Made by a program: the position numbers and the translations under genes
The notes under the pieces: model-generated
Seen by the model: only the letters and a program-made list of their open reading frames with translations
Database searches by the model: none
What the model was told of the DNA's origin: nothing
In this document: piece after piece, positions 9,967 to 18,976 of the stretch
How positions within the stretch are numbered: position 1 is the first letter of the stretch
How the letters are laid out: each line of letters begins with the position of its first letter
Assembly (NCBI RefSeq): GCF_003060865.1
Contig: NZ_CP028918.1
Coordinates: 814,001 to 878,000 of the forward strand
Length of the DNA stretch: 64,000 bases
Direction of reading: 5' to 3'
Source of the DNA: Gemmobacter aquarius
GTDB lineage: Bacteria; Pseudomonadota; Alphaproteobacteria; Rhodobacterales; Rhodobacteraceae

Positions 9967-11403
9967 TCATGATGCCATCGCAGCGCGGCGGGCGGCCCAA
10001 GGGGCGGCACGCTCAAGTTCTGCGCAAAGCGCGATCAGGGTTTCGTCCATCCCGAAGGGGGCGGCGAGGTGGATGCCGATGGGCAGGCCGGTGGAGGACT
10101 GGCCCAAAGGCAGCGATGCGGCGGGTTGGCCGGAGGCGTTGAAGACGGCGCAGAAGGGGGAATAGGGGAAGATGCCGTCCGGCCCCATGCGGTAGGCGGG
10201 GTAATCGGTCGTGGTATGGGCGAAGCGGCCGACGAGGGCGGGCGGTTCGGCGAGGGTGGCTGACAGGATGATGTCGGTTTGCGTGTCGTGGAAGGCGTGG
10301 GCCATCTGGCGGCCGAAGTCGTGGATTTCGCCGACCGCTTGCAGATAGCGGGTGGGGTGCAGGGTTTCGGCGTAAGCCATGGCCCCGCGCGACACGCCTT
10401 CGACGAGGGTTTCGGGGTCGCGGCCTTTCAGGGCAGAGCGGACGGAAAGGGCAGTGCCGATGCCGACGATATCGGTCCATGCCTGCATCATCATCGGCAC
10501 GTCGGCTTTCGGCAGGCCGGGGGTGACGTGGTGGCCGAGGTCTTCGAGCAGTTTGGCGGCGTTCAGGACGGCGGCTTGCACTTCCGCATGGATGGGGGTG
10601 CCGGTGAAGGTGGTGTCGCAGAGCATGACGCGCAGGCGGCGGGGCGGGCGGGTGATCGCGTCGGCGTGGCTGCGTGTCAGGGGGGGCGCGACGTAGGGCG
10701 CGCCGAGGTCGGGGCCAGCGCAGGCATCGAGCATGGTGGCGGTGTCGCGGACCGAGCGGGTCAGGAAGCCGTCGATCGCCATGCCAGCCCAGCCTTCGCC
10801 GGCATAGGGGCCATCGGGCAGGCGGGCGCGGGTGGATTTGAAGCCGAACAGCCCGCAGGACGAGGCGGGGATGCGGACTGACCCGCCGCCATCCGATCCG
10901 TGCGCGAAGGCGACGATGCCTGCGGCGACGGCAGCGCCTGCGCCACCCGACGATCCGCCGGAGGTGTGGTCGAGGTTCCACGGGTTGCGGGTGGGGCCGC
11001 TGTAGACAGCGGATTCGGTGGCGGCGCCGATGCCGCCTTCGGGGCTGGTCGTGCGGCCGAAGGTGACGACGCCGGTGGCGGCCATGCGGTCGAAGATGGC
11101 GGAGTTCCGGTCGTAGGTGGTGTTCGCGAAAAGGCGCGAGCCGTTGTTCGAGGGGAAATCGGTGGCTTCTGCGCCGAGGTCTTTCAACAGGAAGGGCACG
11201 CCGCGAAAGGGGCCGCGGGGCAGGCCGTTTGCGATGGTGCGGCGGGCGGTTTCTTCTTGGATGAGGACGACCGCGTTGATGGCGGGGTTGCGCTTGGCGG
11301 TGGCTGCAAGGGCGGCGTCGAGCAGTTCGGTGGGGGTGACATCGCCGCGTGCGACCCATTGGGCCAGTTCGGTTGCGTCTTCTGCGCCGAGGTCGCCGAT
11401 CAT
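9967..11403 (-). CDS. Amidase (amidase-signature family)
   Basis: A 478-residue amidase-signature enzyme, only distantly similar to the one at 4479-5900. The catalytic Lys is in [10 protein letters not shown], the signature in [12 protein letters not shown], and the nucleophile block reads [17 protein letters not shown]. The ATG at 11403 has AGGAG 8 bases upstream; longer readings have no ribosome site and enter a hairpin region. It precedes the polyamine-type importer on the same strand, so imported amides may be hydrolysed by this enzyme. Confidence 0.9.
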   Translation of the reverse strand: MIGDLGAEDATELAQWVARGDVTPTELLDAALAATAKRNPAINAVVLIQEETARRTIANGLPRGPFRGVPFLLKDLGAEATDFPSNNGSRLFANTTYDRNSAIFDRMAATGVVTFGRTTSPEGGIGAATESAVYSGPTRNPWNLDHTSGGSSGGAGAAVAAGIVAFAHGSDGGGSVRIPASSCGLFGFKSTRARLPDGPYAGEGWAGMAIDGFLTRSVRDTATMLDACAGPDLGAPYVAPPLTRSHADAITRPPRRLRVMLCDTTFTGTPIHAEVQAAVLNAAKLLEDLGHHVTPGLPKADVPMMMQAWTDIVGIGTALSVRSALKGRDPETLVEGVSRGAMAYAETLHPTRYLQAVGEIHDFGRQMAHAFHDTQTDIILSATLAEPPALVGRFAHTTTDYPAYRMGPDGIFPYSPFCAVFNASGQPAASLPLGQSSTGLPIGIHLAAPFGMDETLIALCAELERAAPWAARRAAMAS

Positions 11404-11533
11404 GTTCGTATCTCCTGTTATCGGGGGCAGGGTGGCAAGTTGAACGGGCGCGGTCCAGTCTGGAAACGCCAAAGCAGGGTCGGAAATGGAGGGGTTGCGC
11501 CACGATGGGAATTGCCCCGATGCCCCAAGCATC

Positions 11534-11607
11534 GGGGCGCGCCCGACCCGCCCCCACGGGGCGGGCGCACGTATACGTGCACCCACCCCGCAGGTCGGGC
11601 GCGCCCC
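11534..11607. repeat. Nested palindromes (three-way-junction element)
   Basis: A 15-bp perfect inverted repeat, GGGGCGCGCCCGACC at 11534-11548 and its complement at 11593-11607, encloses an 8-bp hairpin (11547-11554 with 11558-11565) and a 14-bp perfect palindrome GCACGTATACGTGC (11567-11580). The whole can fold as a three-armed junction. It lies in the 232-bp gap between a DUF protein and an amidase gene, both on the minus strand, and is probably a terminator or a mobile palindromic repeat. Confidence 0.6.
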
Positions 11608-11635
11608 TTGGCGACCGGTCCGGGCAACCGCCGCT

Positions 11636-11932
11636 TCAGTTCAGGGGCAGTTCCTTGCGGAAGGTGCCGTCGCGGCTGAACACCAGAATACGGGCGTCGG
11701 TGGTGGTTATGACGATGTAATCGGGGCCGAGGGTGAAGGATTGCGCGGTTGCGCCATCGGGCAGGGTCAGGTCTTCGGGCAGCGGAATCGCGTTGCCGTC
11801 GGGCATGCGGGTGACAAGCACCGATGCGATGGTTATGACACCGCCAATCATCGTGACCATAAGAAGGATCACGAGGGCTTTCAGCAATCTCAGTCCCGGC
11901 GGTAGCGCGGGAGTATCCGGAGCTTCTTTCAT
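11636..11932 (-). CDS. Small membrane-anchored protein (DUF6476-like)
   Basis: A 98-residue protein with one membrane helix (LLKALVILLMVTMIGGVITI, about residues 16-35) followed by a periplasmic domain of roughly 55 residues rich in beta strands (FTLGPDYIVITTTDARILVF). It looks like the short Rhodobacterales family often found beside rluD; function unknown. The start codon at 11930-11932 overlaps the divergent rluD start codon by two bases, so each gene's promoter must lie inside the other. Confidence 0.75.
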   Translation of the reverse strand: MKEAPDTPALPPGLRLLKALVILLMVTMIGGVITIASVLVTRMPDGNAIPLPEDLTLPDGATAQSFTLGPDYIVITTTDARILVFSRDGTFRKELPLN

Positions 11933-12989
11933 GCCAGTCCTTTCCGAGACGGATGCCCTGTTGACCGTGGAGATCGGTGAAGATCCGCCCGACCGGCTTG
12001 ATAAGGCCTTGGTGCGCGAGGTGCCAGAGGAAGCGGCGCTGTCGCGGTCACGGCTGATGAAGATGATCGCCGAGGGCGATGTGCTGCGGGACGGGGTGGC
12101 GGTGACGGACCCCAAGACGAAGGTGGCCGTGGGGGAAGTCTACGCCCTCGTGCTGGCACCTGCCGAGGAATATGACGCGCAGCCGGAGGATATTTCGCTG
12201 GTCGTCGTCTACGAGGATGACGAGTTGATCGTGATCGACAAGCCGGCGGGGATGGTGGTGCATCCCGCCCCCGGCACGCCGCGCGGCACTTTGGTCAACG
12301 CTTTGCTGCATCATTGCGGCGATACGCTGTCGGGGATCGGGGGCGAGAAGCGGCCCGGCATCGTGCACCGGATCGACAAGGATACGACGGGCTTGCTGGT
12401 GGTGGCCAAGACCGACCGCGCGCATCACGGGCTGGCCAAGCAGTTCGAGGAGCATTCGGTGAACCGCCATTACATGGCGTTGGTGCATGGCACGCCGGAT
12501 GCCGCCGACCCGCGGTTGCGCGGGCTGAAGGGGATAGGCTTCGAGACCGGCGGGATCGTCAAGATCGTCACCGGCCTTGCGCGGCACAAGACCGACCGGC
12601 AGCGGCAGGCCGTGGTCTGGGACGGGGCGGGGCGGCATGCGGTGACGCGGGCGCGGGTGTTGGAAAGCTATGGCGGGCGGCAGGCGCCGGGCGGGGCTGC
12701 GCTGGTGGAATGCTGGCTGGAAACGGGGCGGACGCACCAGATACGGGTGCATATGTCCTATGCCGGGCACGGGCTTTTGGGCGACCAGACCTATGGCGGC
12801 AAGCGCAGGCTGTCGCCGAAATCGGTGGGAGAGGTGGCGGCGGGTTTGGGCAATGAATTTGCGCGGCAGGCGCTGCATGCGGCGTCTTTGGGCTTTGTGC
12901 ATCCGGTGACGGGCGAGGAAATGCTGTTCGAGGCGGAGTTGCCCCCGGATATGGCTGCAGTGCTCGAGGCGCTGCGGGCGGGTATTTGA
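11931..12989 (+). CDS. rluD: 23S rRNA pseudouridine synthase, RluD/RluA family
   Basis: A 352-residue pseudouridine synthase. An N-terminal S4-like RNA-binding domain (RLDKALVREV...LSRSRLMKMIAEGDV) precedes the catalytic motif HRIDKDTTGLLVVAKT, whose Asp attacks the uracil ring; GRTHQIRVH is the second family signature. RluD modifies helix 69 of 23S rRNA. The ATG at 11931 has GGAG about 9 bases upstream. An internal insertion (about residues 185-240) is longer than in the E. coli enzyme. rpoH follows, a context I recognise from Rhodobacteraceae. Confidence 0.9.
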   Translation: MPVLSETDALLTVEIGEDPPDRLDKALVREVPEEAALSRSRLMKMIAEGDVLRDGVAVTDPKTKVAVGEVYALVLAPAEEYDAQPEDISLVVVYEDDELIVIDKPAGMVVHPAPGTPRGTLVNALLHHCGDTLSGIGGEKRPGIVHRIDKDTTGLLVVAKTDRAHHGLAKQFEEHSVNRHYMALVHGTPDAADPRLRGLKGIGFETGGIVKIVTGLARHKTDRQRQAVVWDGAGRHAVTRARVLESYGGRQAPGGAALVECWLETGRTHQIRVHMSYAGHGLLGDQTYGGKRRLSPKSVGEVAAGLGNEFARQALHAASLGFVHPVTGEEMLFEAELPPDMAAVLEALRAGI

Positions 12990-13156
12990 GGGAACGAAGG
13001 TAGGGGGGCGGGGTTTCCGGTTCGTGCAGTTTGGGCGCAAACAGCGTGATTGGCGCGGAAATACCCGCTGACATGTGCGTGAACGCACCCGAGCGGGCCT
13101 TGGGTCGTAACGCAATCGTAACCATTTTAGGATATGAGGCGTATCGCGCGGCGGTC

Positions 13157-13185
13157 TTGCAAGCGAAGCCGACGTTACCTAGATT
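13157..13185 (+). promoter_or_regulatory. Candidate promoter for rpoH
   Basis: TTGCAA at 13157-13162 and TAGATT at 13180-13185 with a 17-bp spacer, about 45 bases before the rpoH start. This fits a housekeeping sigma-70 promoter; the overlapping CTTGCAAG could also serve as a heat-shock-type -35. Confidence 0.5.
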
Positions 13186-13235
13186 TGCCGATCCCCGGGG
13201 CTGCGATCAGACCGGGACCAGAAAGGGGGCACGAG

Positions 13236-14129
13236 ATGAGCACCTATACCAACCTACCCGCACCGAGCCCGGAGCAGGGGCTGAACCGGTATCTGCAGGA
13301 AATCCGCAAGTTTCCGCTGCTGGAGCCGGAAGAGGAATACATGCTGGCCAAGCGCTGGGTCGACCATGAGGATGCGCGGGCCGCGCATCAGCTGGTCACC
13401 AGCCACCTGCGACTGGCCGCGAAAATCGCCATGGGCTATCGCGGTTACGGGTTGCCGCAGGCCGAGGTGATTTCGGAGGCCAATGTGGGTCTGATGCAGG
13501 CCGTGAAGCGGTTCGATCCCGAACGCGGGTTCCGGCTTGCGACCTATGCGATGTGGTGGATCCGGGCGAGCATCCAGGAATATATCCTGCGGTCGTGGTC
13601 TTTGGTGAAGCTTGGGACGACCAGCGCGCAGAAGAAGCTGTTCTTCAATCTGCGGAAAGCCAAGGCCAAGCTGGGCGCGCTGGAAGAGGGTGATTTGCGG
13701 CCCGAGAACGTGGCGCAGATCGCCAAGGATCTTTCGGTGACGGAAGAGGAAGTGATCGCCATGAACCGCCGGATGGCGGGGGCGGATGCGTCGCTGAACG
13801 CGTCGGTCGGGTCGGAGGAAGGGTCGAGCCAGTGGCAGGATTGGCTTGAGGACGAAGACAGCGATCAGGCGGGCGACTATGCCGAGCGCAACGAGCTGGA
13901 CACGCGGCGCGAGCTGTTGGCAAACGCCATGTCGGTGCTGAACGAGCGCGAGCGCGACATCCTGATGCAGCGCCGGCTGGCCGAAACGCCGGTCACGCTG
14001 GAGGAATTGTCGGAAAGCTATGGCGTGAGCCGCGAGCGGATCCGGCAGATCGAGGTCAGGGCGTTCGAGAAGTTGCAGGCGCGGATGCGGGAACTGGCCA
14101 AAGTCAAGGGAATGGTCGTTCCGGGCTGA
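13236..14129 (+). CDS. rpoH: RNA polymerase heat-shock sigma factor RpoH
   Basis: A 297-residue sigma-32 family protein. Region 2 includes the RpoH-specific stretch around YAMWWIRASIQEYILRSWSL; region 4 carries the helix-turn-helix LEELSESYGVSRERIRQIEV. The N-terminus MSTYTNLPAPSPEQGLNRYL is like RpoHI of Rhodobacter sphaeroides, the classical heat-shock copy. AGGGGG lies upstream of the ATG. It is read from its own promoter rather than as part of the rluD message. It would direct transcription of chaperones and proteases after heat stress. Confidence 0.95.
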   Translation: MSTYTNLPAPSPEQGLNRYLQEIRKFPLLEPEEEYMLAKRWVDHEDARAAHQLVTSHLRLAAKIAMGYRGYGLPQAEVISEANVGLMQAVKRFDPERGFRLATYAMWWIRASIQEYILRSWSLVKLGTTSAQKKLFFNLRKAKAKLGALEEGDLRPENVAQIAKDLSVTEEEVIAMNRRMAGADASLNASVGSEEGSSQWQDWLEDEDSDQAGDYAERNELDTRRELLANAMSVLNERERDILMQRRLAETPVTLEELSESYGVSRERIRQIEVRAFEKLQARMRELAKVKGMVVPG

Positions 14130-14154
14130 GGGGTTCGGACGCCGGGGCTTTCCG

Positions 14155-14589
14155 TCAGACATCCATCCAGATGGTGACGGGGCCGTCGTTTACCAGGGCG
14201 ACGGACATGTCGGCGCCGAAGATGCCGGTAGCGGTGGGAATACCCTGCTGTGCCATTGCGGCGGTGAACAGGTCATAGAGCCTTTTGCCCTCTTCGGGTC
14301 TGGCGGCGGCGGAAAATCCGGGCCGGTTGCCGCGCAGGTCGGCAGCGAGGGTGAATTGCGAGACGATAAGGGCCGCGCCTTGGACGTCGAGGAGTGACAG
14401 GTTCATCTTTCCGGCGTCGTCCTTGAAAATCCGCATCTTGGCGATTTTCGCAGCCAAATGGGGGGCTTGCGCGTCGGTGTCCCCCTCTATCGCGCAGACC
14501 AGGATAAGCAGGCCTTGGGCGATTTCGCCGGTCACGCGGCCTTCGACCGTGACCGAGGCACGGGTGACGCGCTGGAGGACCGCCCTCAC
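14155..14589 (-). CDS. dtd: D-aminoacyl-tRNA deacylase
   Basis: A 144-residue DTD with the two active-site motifs SQFTL (residues 77-81) and NDGPVT near the C-terminus. It removes D-amino acids and glycine mischarged on tRNA. The start is GTG, overlapping the stop of the sugar-kinase gene (GTGA), so the two are co-translated. The length matches the family. Confidence 0.95.
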   Translation of the reverse strand: MRAVLQRVTRASVTVEGRVTGEIAQGLLILVCAIEGDTDAQAPHLAAKIAKMRIFKDDAGKMNLSLLDVQGAALIVSQFTLAADLRGNRPGFSAAARPEEGKRLYDLFTAAMAQQGIPTATGIFGADMSVALVNDGPVTIWMDV

Positions 14590-15509
14590 AATTCTTGGCG
14601 CCAGGGAGGATTCGCGCCAGCGCGGCTGACGGTTATGGCGGCGGCGCGGGTGCCGAGGGCGAGGGCGGCGTCGAGCGTGGCATCGCTGATGCTGCCAAGG
14701 GCTGCTTTGGTCAGGGCGCCCGCCTCAAACAGGGCGCAGAGGGCGCCTGCGTTGAAGGTGTCGCCTGCGCCGACGGTATCGGCGACGGTCACCTTTTGCG
14801 CCGCGACGAAGCGGTTTTGCGTGGCGGTGATGGCGCGTGCACCATCGGCGCCTTCGGTGATGAAGACGATTTTCGGCCCTTTTTCAAGGATTTGGCGGGC
14901 GAGGGCGGAAACATCGCCTTGGCCCATCAGCCAGTGCAGGTCTTCGTCCGAAAGCTTTACGATATCGGCGCGGGCAATCATCCGTTCGATGCGGGCGCGG
15001 TATTGCGCTTCCTTTCCGGCGATGAAACCCGGGCGGATGTTGGGGTCGATCATGGTGACGCGGGAGGAGGCCTCGCGGGACTGGAGCGCTTCGTAGGTGC
15101 TGGCCGCGGGGTCGTTTACAAGGCTGATGCCGCCGAAGAACAGGGTGTCGACGCTGGCGGGAAGGGCGGGAAGGTCGCTTTGCGCCAAAAGCCCGCCTGC
15201 GGTGTTTTCATCGTAGAAGGCATAGGTGGCTTGGCCCTCGACCAGCTTGACGAAAGCCACGGTCGTGGGGCGGTCAAAGCGTGCGGTTAACGAAGTGTCA
15301 ACCTTTGACGCTTCCAGCGTTTCGGTCAGGATCTGTCCGAGCATGTCGTTGGAAATGCCCGAGAAAAATGCCGAAGGCGCGCCGAGACGGCCAAGTGCTA
15401 TAGCGGTGTTGAAGACCGCACCCCCCGCATAGGGCGAAAACGCCGGTTCGCCCAGCGTGGTGGTGCGGGGCAACATGTCGATCAGGGCTTCGCCACAGCT
15501 GAGAATCAT
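14586..15509 (-). CDS. PfkB-family carbohydrate kinase, fructokinase-like
   Basis: A 307-residue PfkB kinase. The N-terminal signature is [13 protein letters not shown] with the sugar-binding [17 protein letters not shown]; the C-terminal signature [12 protein letters not shown] holds the catalytic Asp. It resembles fructokinases, which phosphorylate fructose at O6, but the sugar is not settled by sequence. First gene of a two-gene unit with dtd. Confidence 0.88.
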   Translation of the reverse strand: MILSCGEALIDMLPRTTTLGEPAFSPYAGGAVFNTAIALGRLGAPSAFFSGISNDMLGQILTETLEASKVDTSLTARFDRPTTVAFVKLVEGQATYAFYDENTAGGLLAQSDLPALPASVDTLFFGGISLVNDPAASTYEALQSREASSRVTMIDPNIRPGFIAGKEAQYRARIERMIARADIVKLSDEDLHWLMGQGDVSALARQILEKGPKIVFITEGADGARAITATQNRFVAAQKVTVADTVGAGDTFNAGALCALFEAGALTKAALGSISDATLDAALALGTRAAAITVSRAGANPPWRQEL

Positions 15510-15567
15510 TTCTACGCTCCTAGGATTGCCGTGATGTTAACCGATCGTGCGATGTTAGCGCAAACAG

Positions 15568-16524
15568 TCAGCCGAAGTAGGGCTGCAGGTTCTGGCGGAC
15601 GCGGTCGAGCGGCGTGGTGCCGGAGGTGTCGGGAACGAAGCGTTGGCCTGTGATCGCCTCGTAGGCGTCGATGTAGACCTGTGCGGTCTTGGCGATCATT
15701 TCGGCGGGGATTTCAGGGATTTCATCGGCGTAAGGGTCGCAGCGCGCGGCGACCCACGAGCGGATCACGTCTTTGTCGAAGCTGGGAGGGCGGGTGCCTG
15801 CGGCAAAGGCTTCCTCGTAGCCGGAAGCCAGCCAGTAGCGGCTGGAATCGGGGGTGTGGATTTCGTCGGCGATCAGGATGTTTCCGGCCTCGTCGGTGCC
15901 GAATTCATACTTGGTATCGACGAGGATCAACCCGCGTTCGGCGGCCATTTTCTGGCCACGGGCAAACAGGGCGAGGGCTTTGGAGGAGACCTCGTCCCAT
16001 TGGGGCTGGGTCAAAAGTCCTTGCGAAACAATCTCTTCTGCGGTCAGGGGTTCGTCGTGGCCGCCGTCGAAGGCTTTGGAGGTGGGGGTGATGATCGGGG
16101 CGGGAAGGGCCTGGTTGTCGCGCAGACCGTCGGGCAGGGTGTGGCCATACATGGCGCGTTGGCCCTGTTTATACAGCGTCAGGACCGAGGTGCCGGTGGT
16201 GCCCGCAAGATAGCCGCGCACCACGATCTCGACCGGCAGTATGGTCAGGCGCTTGCCGATCACCACGTTGGGGTCGGGATAGGAGATCACATGGTTCGGG
16301 CAGATGTCGGCGGTGGCCTCGAACCAGAATTTTGCTGTCTGCGTAAGGACTTGGCCTTTGTACGGAATCGCTGCGAGGATGCGGTCGAAGGCCGAGATGC
16401 GGTCGGATGAGATCAGGATGCGCGTGCCGTCGGGCAGGTCGTAGCAATCGCGGACCTTGCCGAAATAGGGGTTCGGCAGTTCGGGAATCCGGGCCTCGGT
16501 CAATACGCGTGTCAGGTCGAGCAT
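15568..16524 (-). CDS. purC: SAICAR synthetase (phosphoribosylaminoimidazole-succinocarboxamide synthase)
   Basis: A 318-residue PurC of the longer type also found in yeast. The start [19 protein letters not shown] and the block [12 protein letters not shown] bind [21 protein letters not shown] and LVDTKYEFG carry the family signatures. It joins CAIR and aspartate in purine synthesis. Most Rhodobacteraceae also have a second, shorter purC elsewhere; this window shows only this one. Transcribed alone; the upstream gap holds a dispersed hairpin repeat. Confidence 0.92.
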   Translation of the reverse strand: MLDLTRVLTEARIPELPNPYFGKVRDCYDLPDGTRILISSDRISAFDRILAAIPYKGQVLTQTAKFWFEATADICPNHVISYPDPNVVIGKRLTILPVEIVVRGYLAGTTGTSVLTLYKQGQRAMYGHTLPDGLRDNQALPAPIITPTSKAFDGGHDEPLTAEEIVSQGLLTQPQWDEVSSKALALFARGQKMAAERGLILVDTKYEFGTDEAGNILIADEIHTPDSSRYWLASGYEEAFAAGTRPPSFDKDVIRSWVAARCDPYADEIPEIPAEMIAKTAQVYIDAYEAITGQRFVPDTSGTTPLDRVRQNLQPYFG

Positions 16525-16653
16525 GGTGTTTTCCCAGCGGCTGGCGTTGCGGCGTGATGCGGCCCGAGGTGGGCGAAGTCAAGCGCGGCAACGGCGATTC
16601 AACTATGCACAGGTGATGCAGACGCGTGAAGCGCGGCCTTAACCCTTTCTTCG

Positions 16654-16743
16654 GCTTTCATGCTGGCACAAATATCCTCCGGGTGTGGAGCGTTTCCAGC
16701 GTGGAGCGGCCCGCTTGCGGGCGTGGGGGGCAGACAGCCCCCC
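16654..16743 (-). repeat. Dispersed hairpin-GGATATTTG element (inverted copy)
   Basis: Read on the minus strand, a hairpin GGGGGGC-TGTCT-GCCCCCC (16725-16743) is followed about 40 bases later by GGAGGATATTTG and ...GCATGAAAG (16654-16680). The same arrangement, including the TGTCT loop, recurs at 41421-41565. It sits between purC and the zinc-ribbon gene and may work as a terminator. Confidence 0.6.
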
Positions 16744-16750
16744 TGTGCGG

Positions 16751-17833
16751 TCAGCGGTTTTGCGAGACGGCGAAGAAGATGCCTGCGGCGATCAGAGCCA
16801 GCAGCACGGCGAAGGCGATCTTCCACTTCGACCATGGGCGTTCGCCCTGCACCTTGCCGGTTTGGCCGTTAACCACGAAACGGTAGCTTTTGCCGCCGTA
16901 TTTGTAGGCGGCCATCCAGATCGGCAAAAGCACATGCTTGAATGTCTCGTCCGACCAGTCGGTGTCGATGTCGTCGATGCGTTGTTCGTCGCCTCCGATG
17001 TCGGAGCGCACGTCTTGGCCGATGACGCCTGCCATCACATCGCGCCCTATGGCGTGGCCGTCGGCGAGGGGGATGGTGTAGCCTTCGGCGGTGAAACCGG
17101 CGAGGTAGTCGGCGTTGTAGGGTTCGAGTGCGGACAGGTCCCAAGGGGCGAGGTTGTCGGTGTAGTCGCGCGGCAGGCTTTGGCTGGCCAGCACGAGGAC
17201 ATCATCGAAGTCGCGGGCGACCCGGCCCGAGGTGCTGGTCCAGCGGGTATGCTGGACCTGTCGGGTCCGGGTCTTGCCGTCCGAGACATAGGTTTCGGTG
17301 GTGTAGTAGTGGTCGCCCCGCGCGCCGCGATAGCGACTGCGGGTCGCGGCGTCGAAGGTCCAGTAGGGGACGTACATGCCGTTCAGGGCGCGGCCTTTGC
17401 GGGCGTATTCCTGCAATCCGTTGGGTGCGAACCACAGGCTGCCGAGCCATTTGGTCATGGCGTCGCGGGCCTGAGGTTCCGCGAGGACGAAGGGCAGGAC
17501 CGCCTGGGGCTTGATCTTGCGCTGCTCGTCGGTGGTGGTGACGACGGGGGTGGCGCAGAAGGGGCATTCGGTGGCGTGTTCGGCGCCTTTGAATTCCACC
17601 AGCGCGCCGCAGTTCGGGCAGGGGGTAGACTGGACGGCGACGGTCTGGGCGGGCGTCAGGTCATCGGCGAGGCCGAGGGCGAGGTCGATCTCGCCCAGTG
17701 CCTTTTGGCGGCGCTGCGGTTGGGCCGGGATGGGCTGGACGTGGCCGCAGTGGTCGCATTTCAGTTCGGTAGCACCCGGCACGAAGCGCAGGGCCGCGCC
17801 GCATTCGGCGCAGGGCCAGGTTTGGCGGGCCAT
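16751..17833 (-). CDS. Zinc-ribbon membrane protein (TFIIB-type ribbon, YdjG-like)
   Basis: A 360-residue protein with two zinc ribbons at the N-terminus, CAECGAAL...CDHCGH (about residues 8-32) and CPNCGALV...CPFCATP (about 74-98), a soluble middle domain rich in aromatic residues (YVPYWTFDA), and one C-terminal membrane helix (FAVLLALIAAGIFFAV). This matches proteins found beside SPFH proteins in envelope-stress operons such as Bacillus ydjG-ydjI. It is the last gene of a six-gene minus-strand series, 3 bp after the SPFH gene. Function is inferred from context only. Confidence 0.75.
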   Translation of the reverse strand: MARQTWPCAECGAALRFVPGATELKCDHCGHVQPIPAQPQRRQKALGEIDLALGLADDLTPAQTVAVQSTPCPNCGALVEFKGAEHATECPFCATPVVTTTDEQRKIKPQAVLPFVLAEPQARDAMTKWLGSLWFAPNGLQEYARKGRALNGMYVPYWTFDAATRSRYRGARGDHYYTTETYVSDGKTRTRQVQHTRWTSTSGRVARDFDDVLVLASQSLPRDYTDNLAPWDLSALEPYNADYLAGFTAEGYTIPLADGHAIGRDVMAGVIGQDVRSDIGGDEQRIDDIDTDWSDETFKHVLLPIWMAAYKYGGKSYRFVVNGQTGKVQGERPWSKWKIAFAVLLALIAAGIFFAVSQNR

Positions 17834-17836
17834 GCT

Positions 17837-18952
17837 TTACGCTCCGGGCGGGGGCGTCACGGGAGGGGGCGGCGGCGGCGTGGCTTTGAACAGGCGGGCG
17901 AGGTCGGTTTCGGACGCGGGTTTCCAGCCCTCCATCCCTTCGCACCAGACGGTGCTGGCGCGGGTGAGGGTGCCGTTTGCGACCATGGCGGTCAGGTCGG
18001 ATTCGGTGAAGGGGCCGGTGGTCGCGCCATTGGCGGCGACGTGCCACGCTTTGCCGGCGGGGGGCGGCGGGGGCGGGGCTGCTGCTGCCGGTGCGGCGGG
18101 GGCTGCGCCCCACGGGCCGCCCATGCTTTGCGCCATCTTCATGCCCATCGCCGCGCCGATGCCTGCGGTCATGGCGTCGCCGCCCGAGCCGCCTTTGCCC
18201 ATCGCCTCGGCCGCGGAATACTGCATGAATTTGTCGAGGTCGCCCGACAGGCCGACCGAGGTGCGCTTGTCGAGTGCCTTTTCGACCTCTTCCGGGAGCG
18301 AGATGTTCTCGATGTAGAATTCCGGCAGGGTCAGGCCGTAGCCCGTGATCAGGGGGGCGATGGCGGTGGTGACGAGTTTGCCCAAGTCGGCGGTGTTGGC
18401 GGCCATGTCAAGGACGGGGATGCCCGCGCTGGCGATGACGCGGGAAAATTCCTGAACGATGATGTTGCGGATCTGGGTCGACACTTCGTCGGCGGTGAAT
18501 TCGCCATCGGTGCCGACGATTTCCTTGAGGAACAGGGCGGCATCCGAGACGCGCATGGAATAGGTGCCGAAAGCGCGCAGGCGGACGGGGCCGAATTCGG
18601 GGTCGCGGCACATGATGGGGTTTTTGGTGCCCCATTTCTGATCGTTGAAGCGGGTGGTCGAGACGAAGTAAATTTCGGATTTGAAGGGCGAGTTGAAGCC
18701 GTGGTCCCAGTTTTGCAACGTGGTCAGGAGCGGCATGTTGTTGGTTTCGAGCATATACATGCCCGGACCGAAGGTGTCGGCAAGCTGGCCTTCGTGGATG
18801 AATACGGCGGCCTGACCTTCGCGGACGGTCAGCTTGGCGCCGTATTTGATCGCGTTGCCGTGGCGTTCGAAGCGCCAGACCATGGTGTCGCGGGTGTCAT
18901 CGGTCCAGTCGATGACATCGATGAACTCGCCGCGCAGGAAATCGAAAACCAT
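17837..18952 (-). CDS. SPFH-domain protein with C-terminal GYF_2 domain (YdjI / virion-core-like)
   Basis: A 371-residue protein. Residues about 1-240 form the YdjI-type SPFH (stomatin/prohibitin-like) domain with VREGQAAVFIHEGQLADTFG near the start. An Ala/Pro-rich linker (about 285-305) leads to a GYF_2 module, AWHVAANGATTGPFTESDL, and a poly-Pro tail. SPFH proteins scaffold membrane microdomains and recruit stress proteins; GYF_2 domains bind proline-rich or membrane-associated partners. There is no membrane helix, so it is probably peripheral. It is translated just before the zinc-ribbon gene, its likely membrane anchor. Confidence 0.8.
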   Translation of the reverse strand: MVFDFLRGEFIDVIDWTDDTRDTMVWRFERHGNAIKYGAKLTVREGQAAVFIHEGQLADTFGPGMYMLETNNMPLLTTLQNWDHGFNSPFKSEIYFVSTTRFNDQKWGTKNPIMCRDPEFGPVRLRAFGTYSMRVSDAALFLKEIVGTDGEFTADEVSTQIRNIIVQEFSRVIASAGIPVLDMAANTADLGKLVTTAIAPLITGYGLTLPEFYIENISLPEEVEKALDKRTSVGLSGDLDKFMQYSAAEAMGKGGSGGDAMTAGIGAAMGMKMAQSMGGPWGAAPAAPAAAAPPPPPPAGKAWHVAANGATTGPFTESDLTAMVANGTLTRASTVWCEGMEGWKPASETDLARLFKATPPPPPPVTPPPGA

Positions 18953-18976
18953 GTCGCCACTCCGTAAGTTACGAGA

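Noticed and set aside
11404..11586. Longer N-terminus for the amidase starting at 11586
   Set aside because: It would cover the three-armed palindrome and has no ribosome site, while the ATG at 11403 has AGGAG.
16685..18967. A 760-codon open frame on the plus strand over the zinc-ribbon and SPFH genes
   Set aside because: It is antisense to two well-supported genes, rich in Gly/Val/Asp as expected from reversed GC-rich codons, and has no ribosome site or domain.
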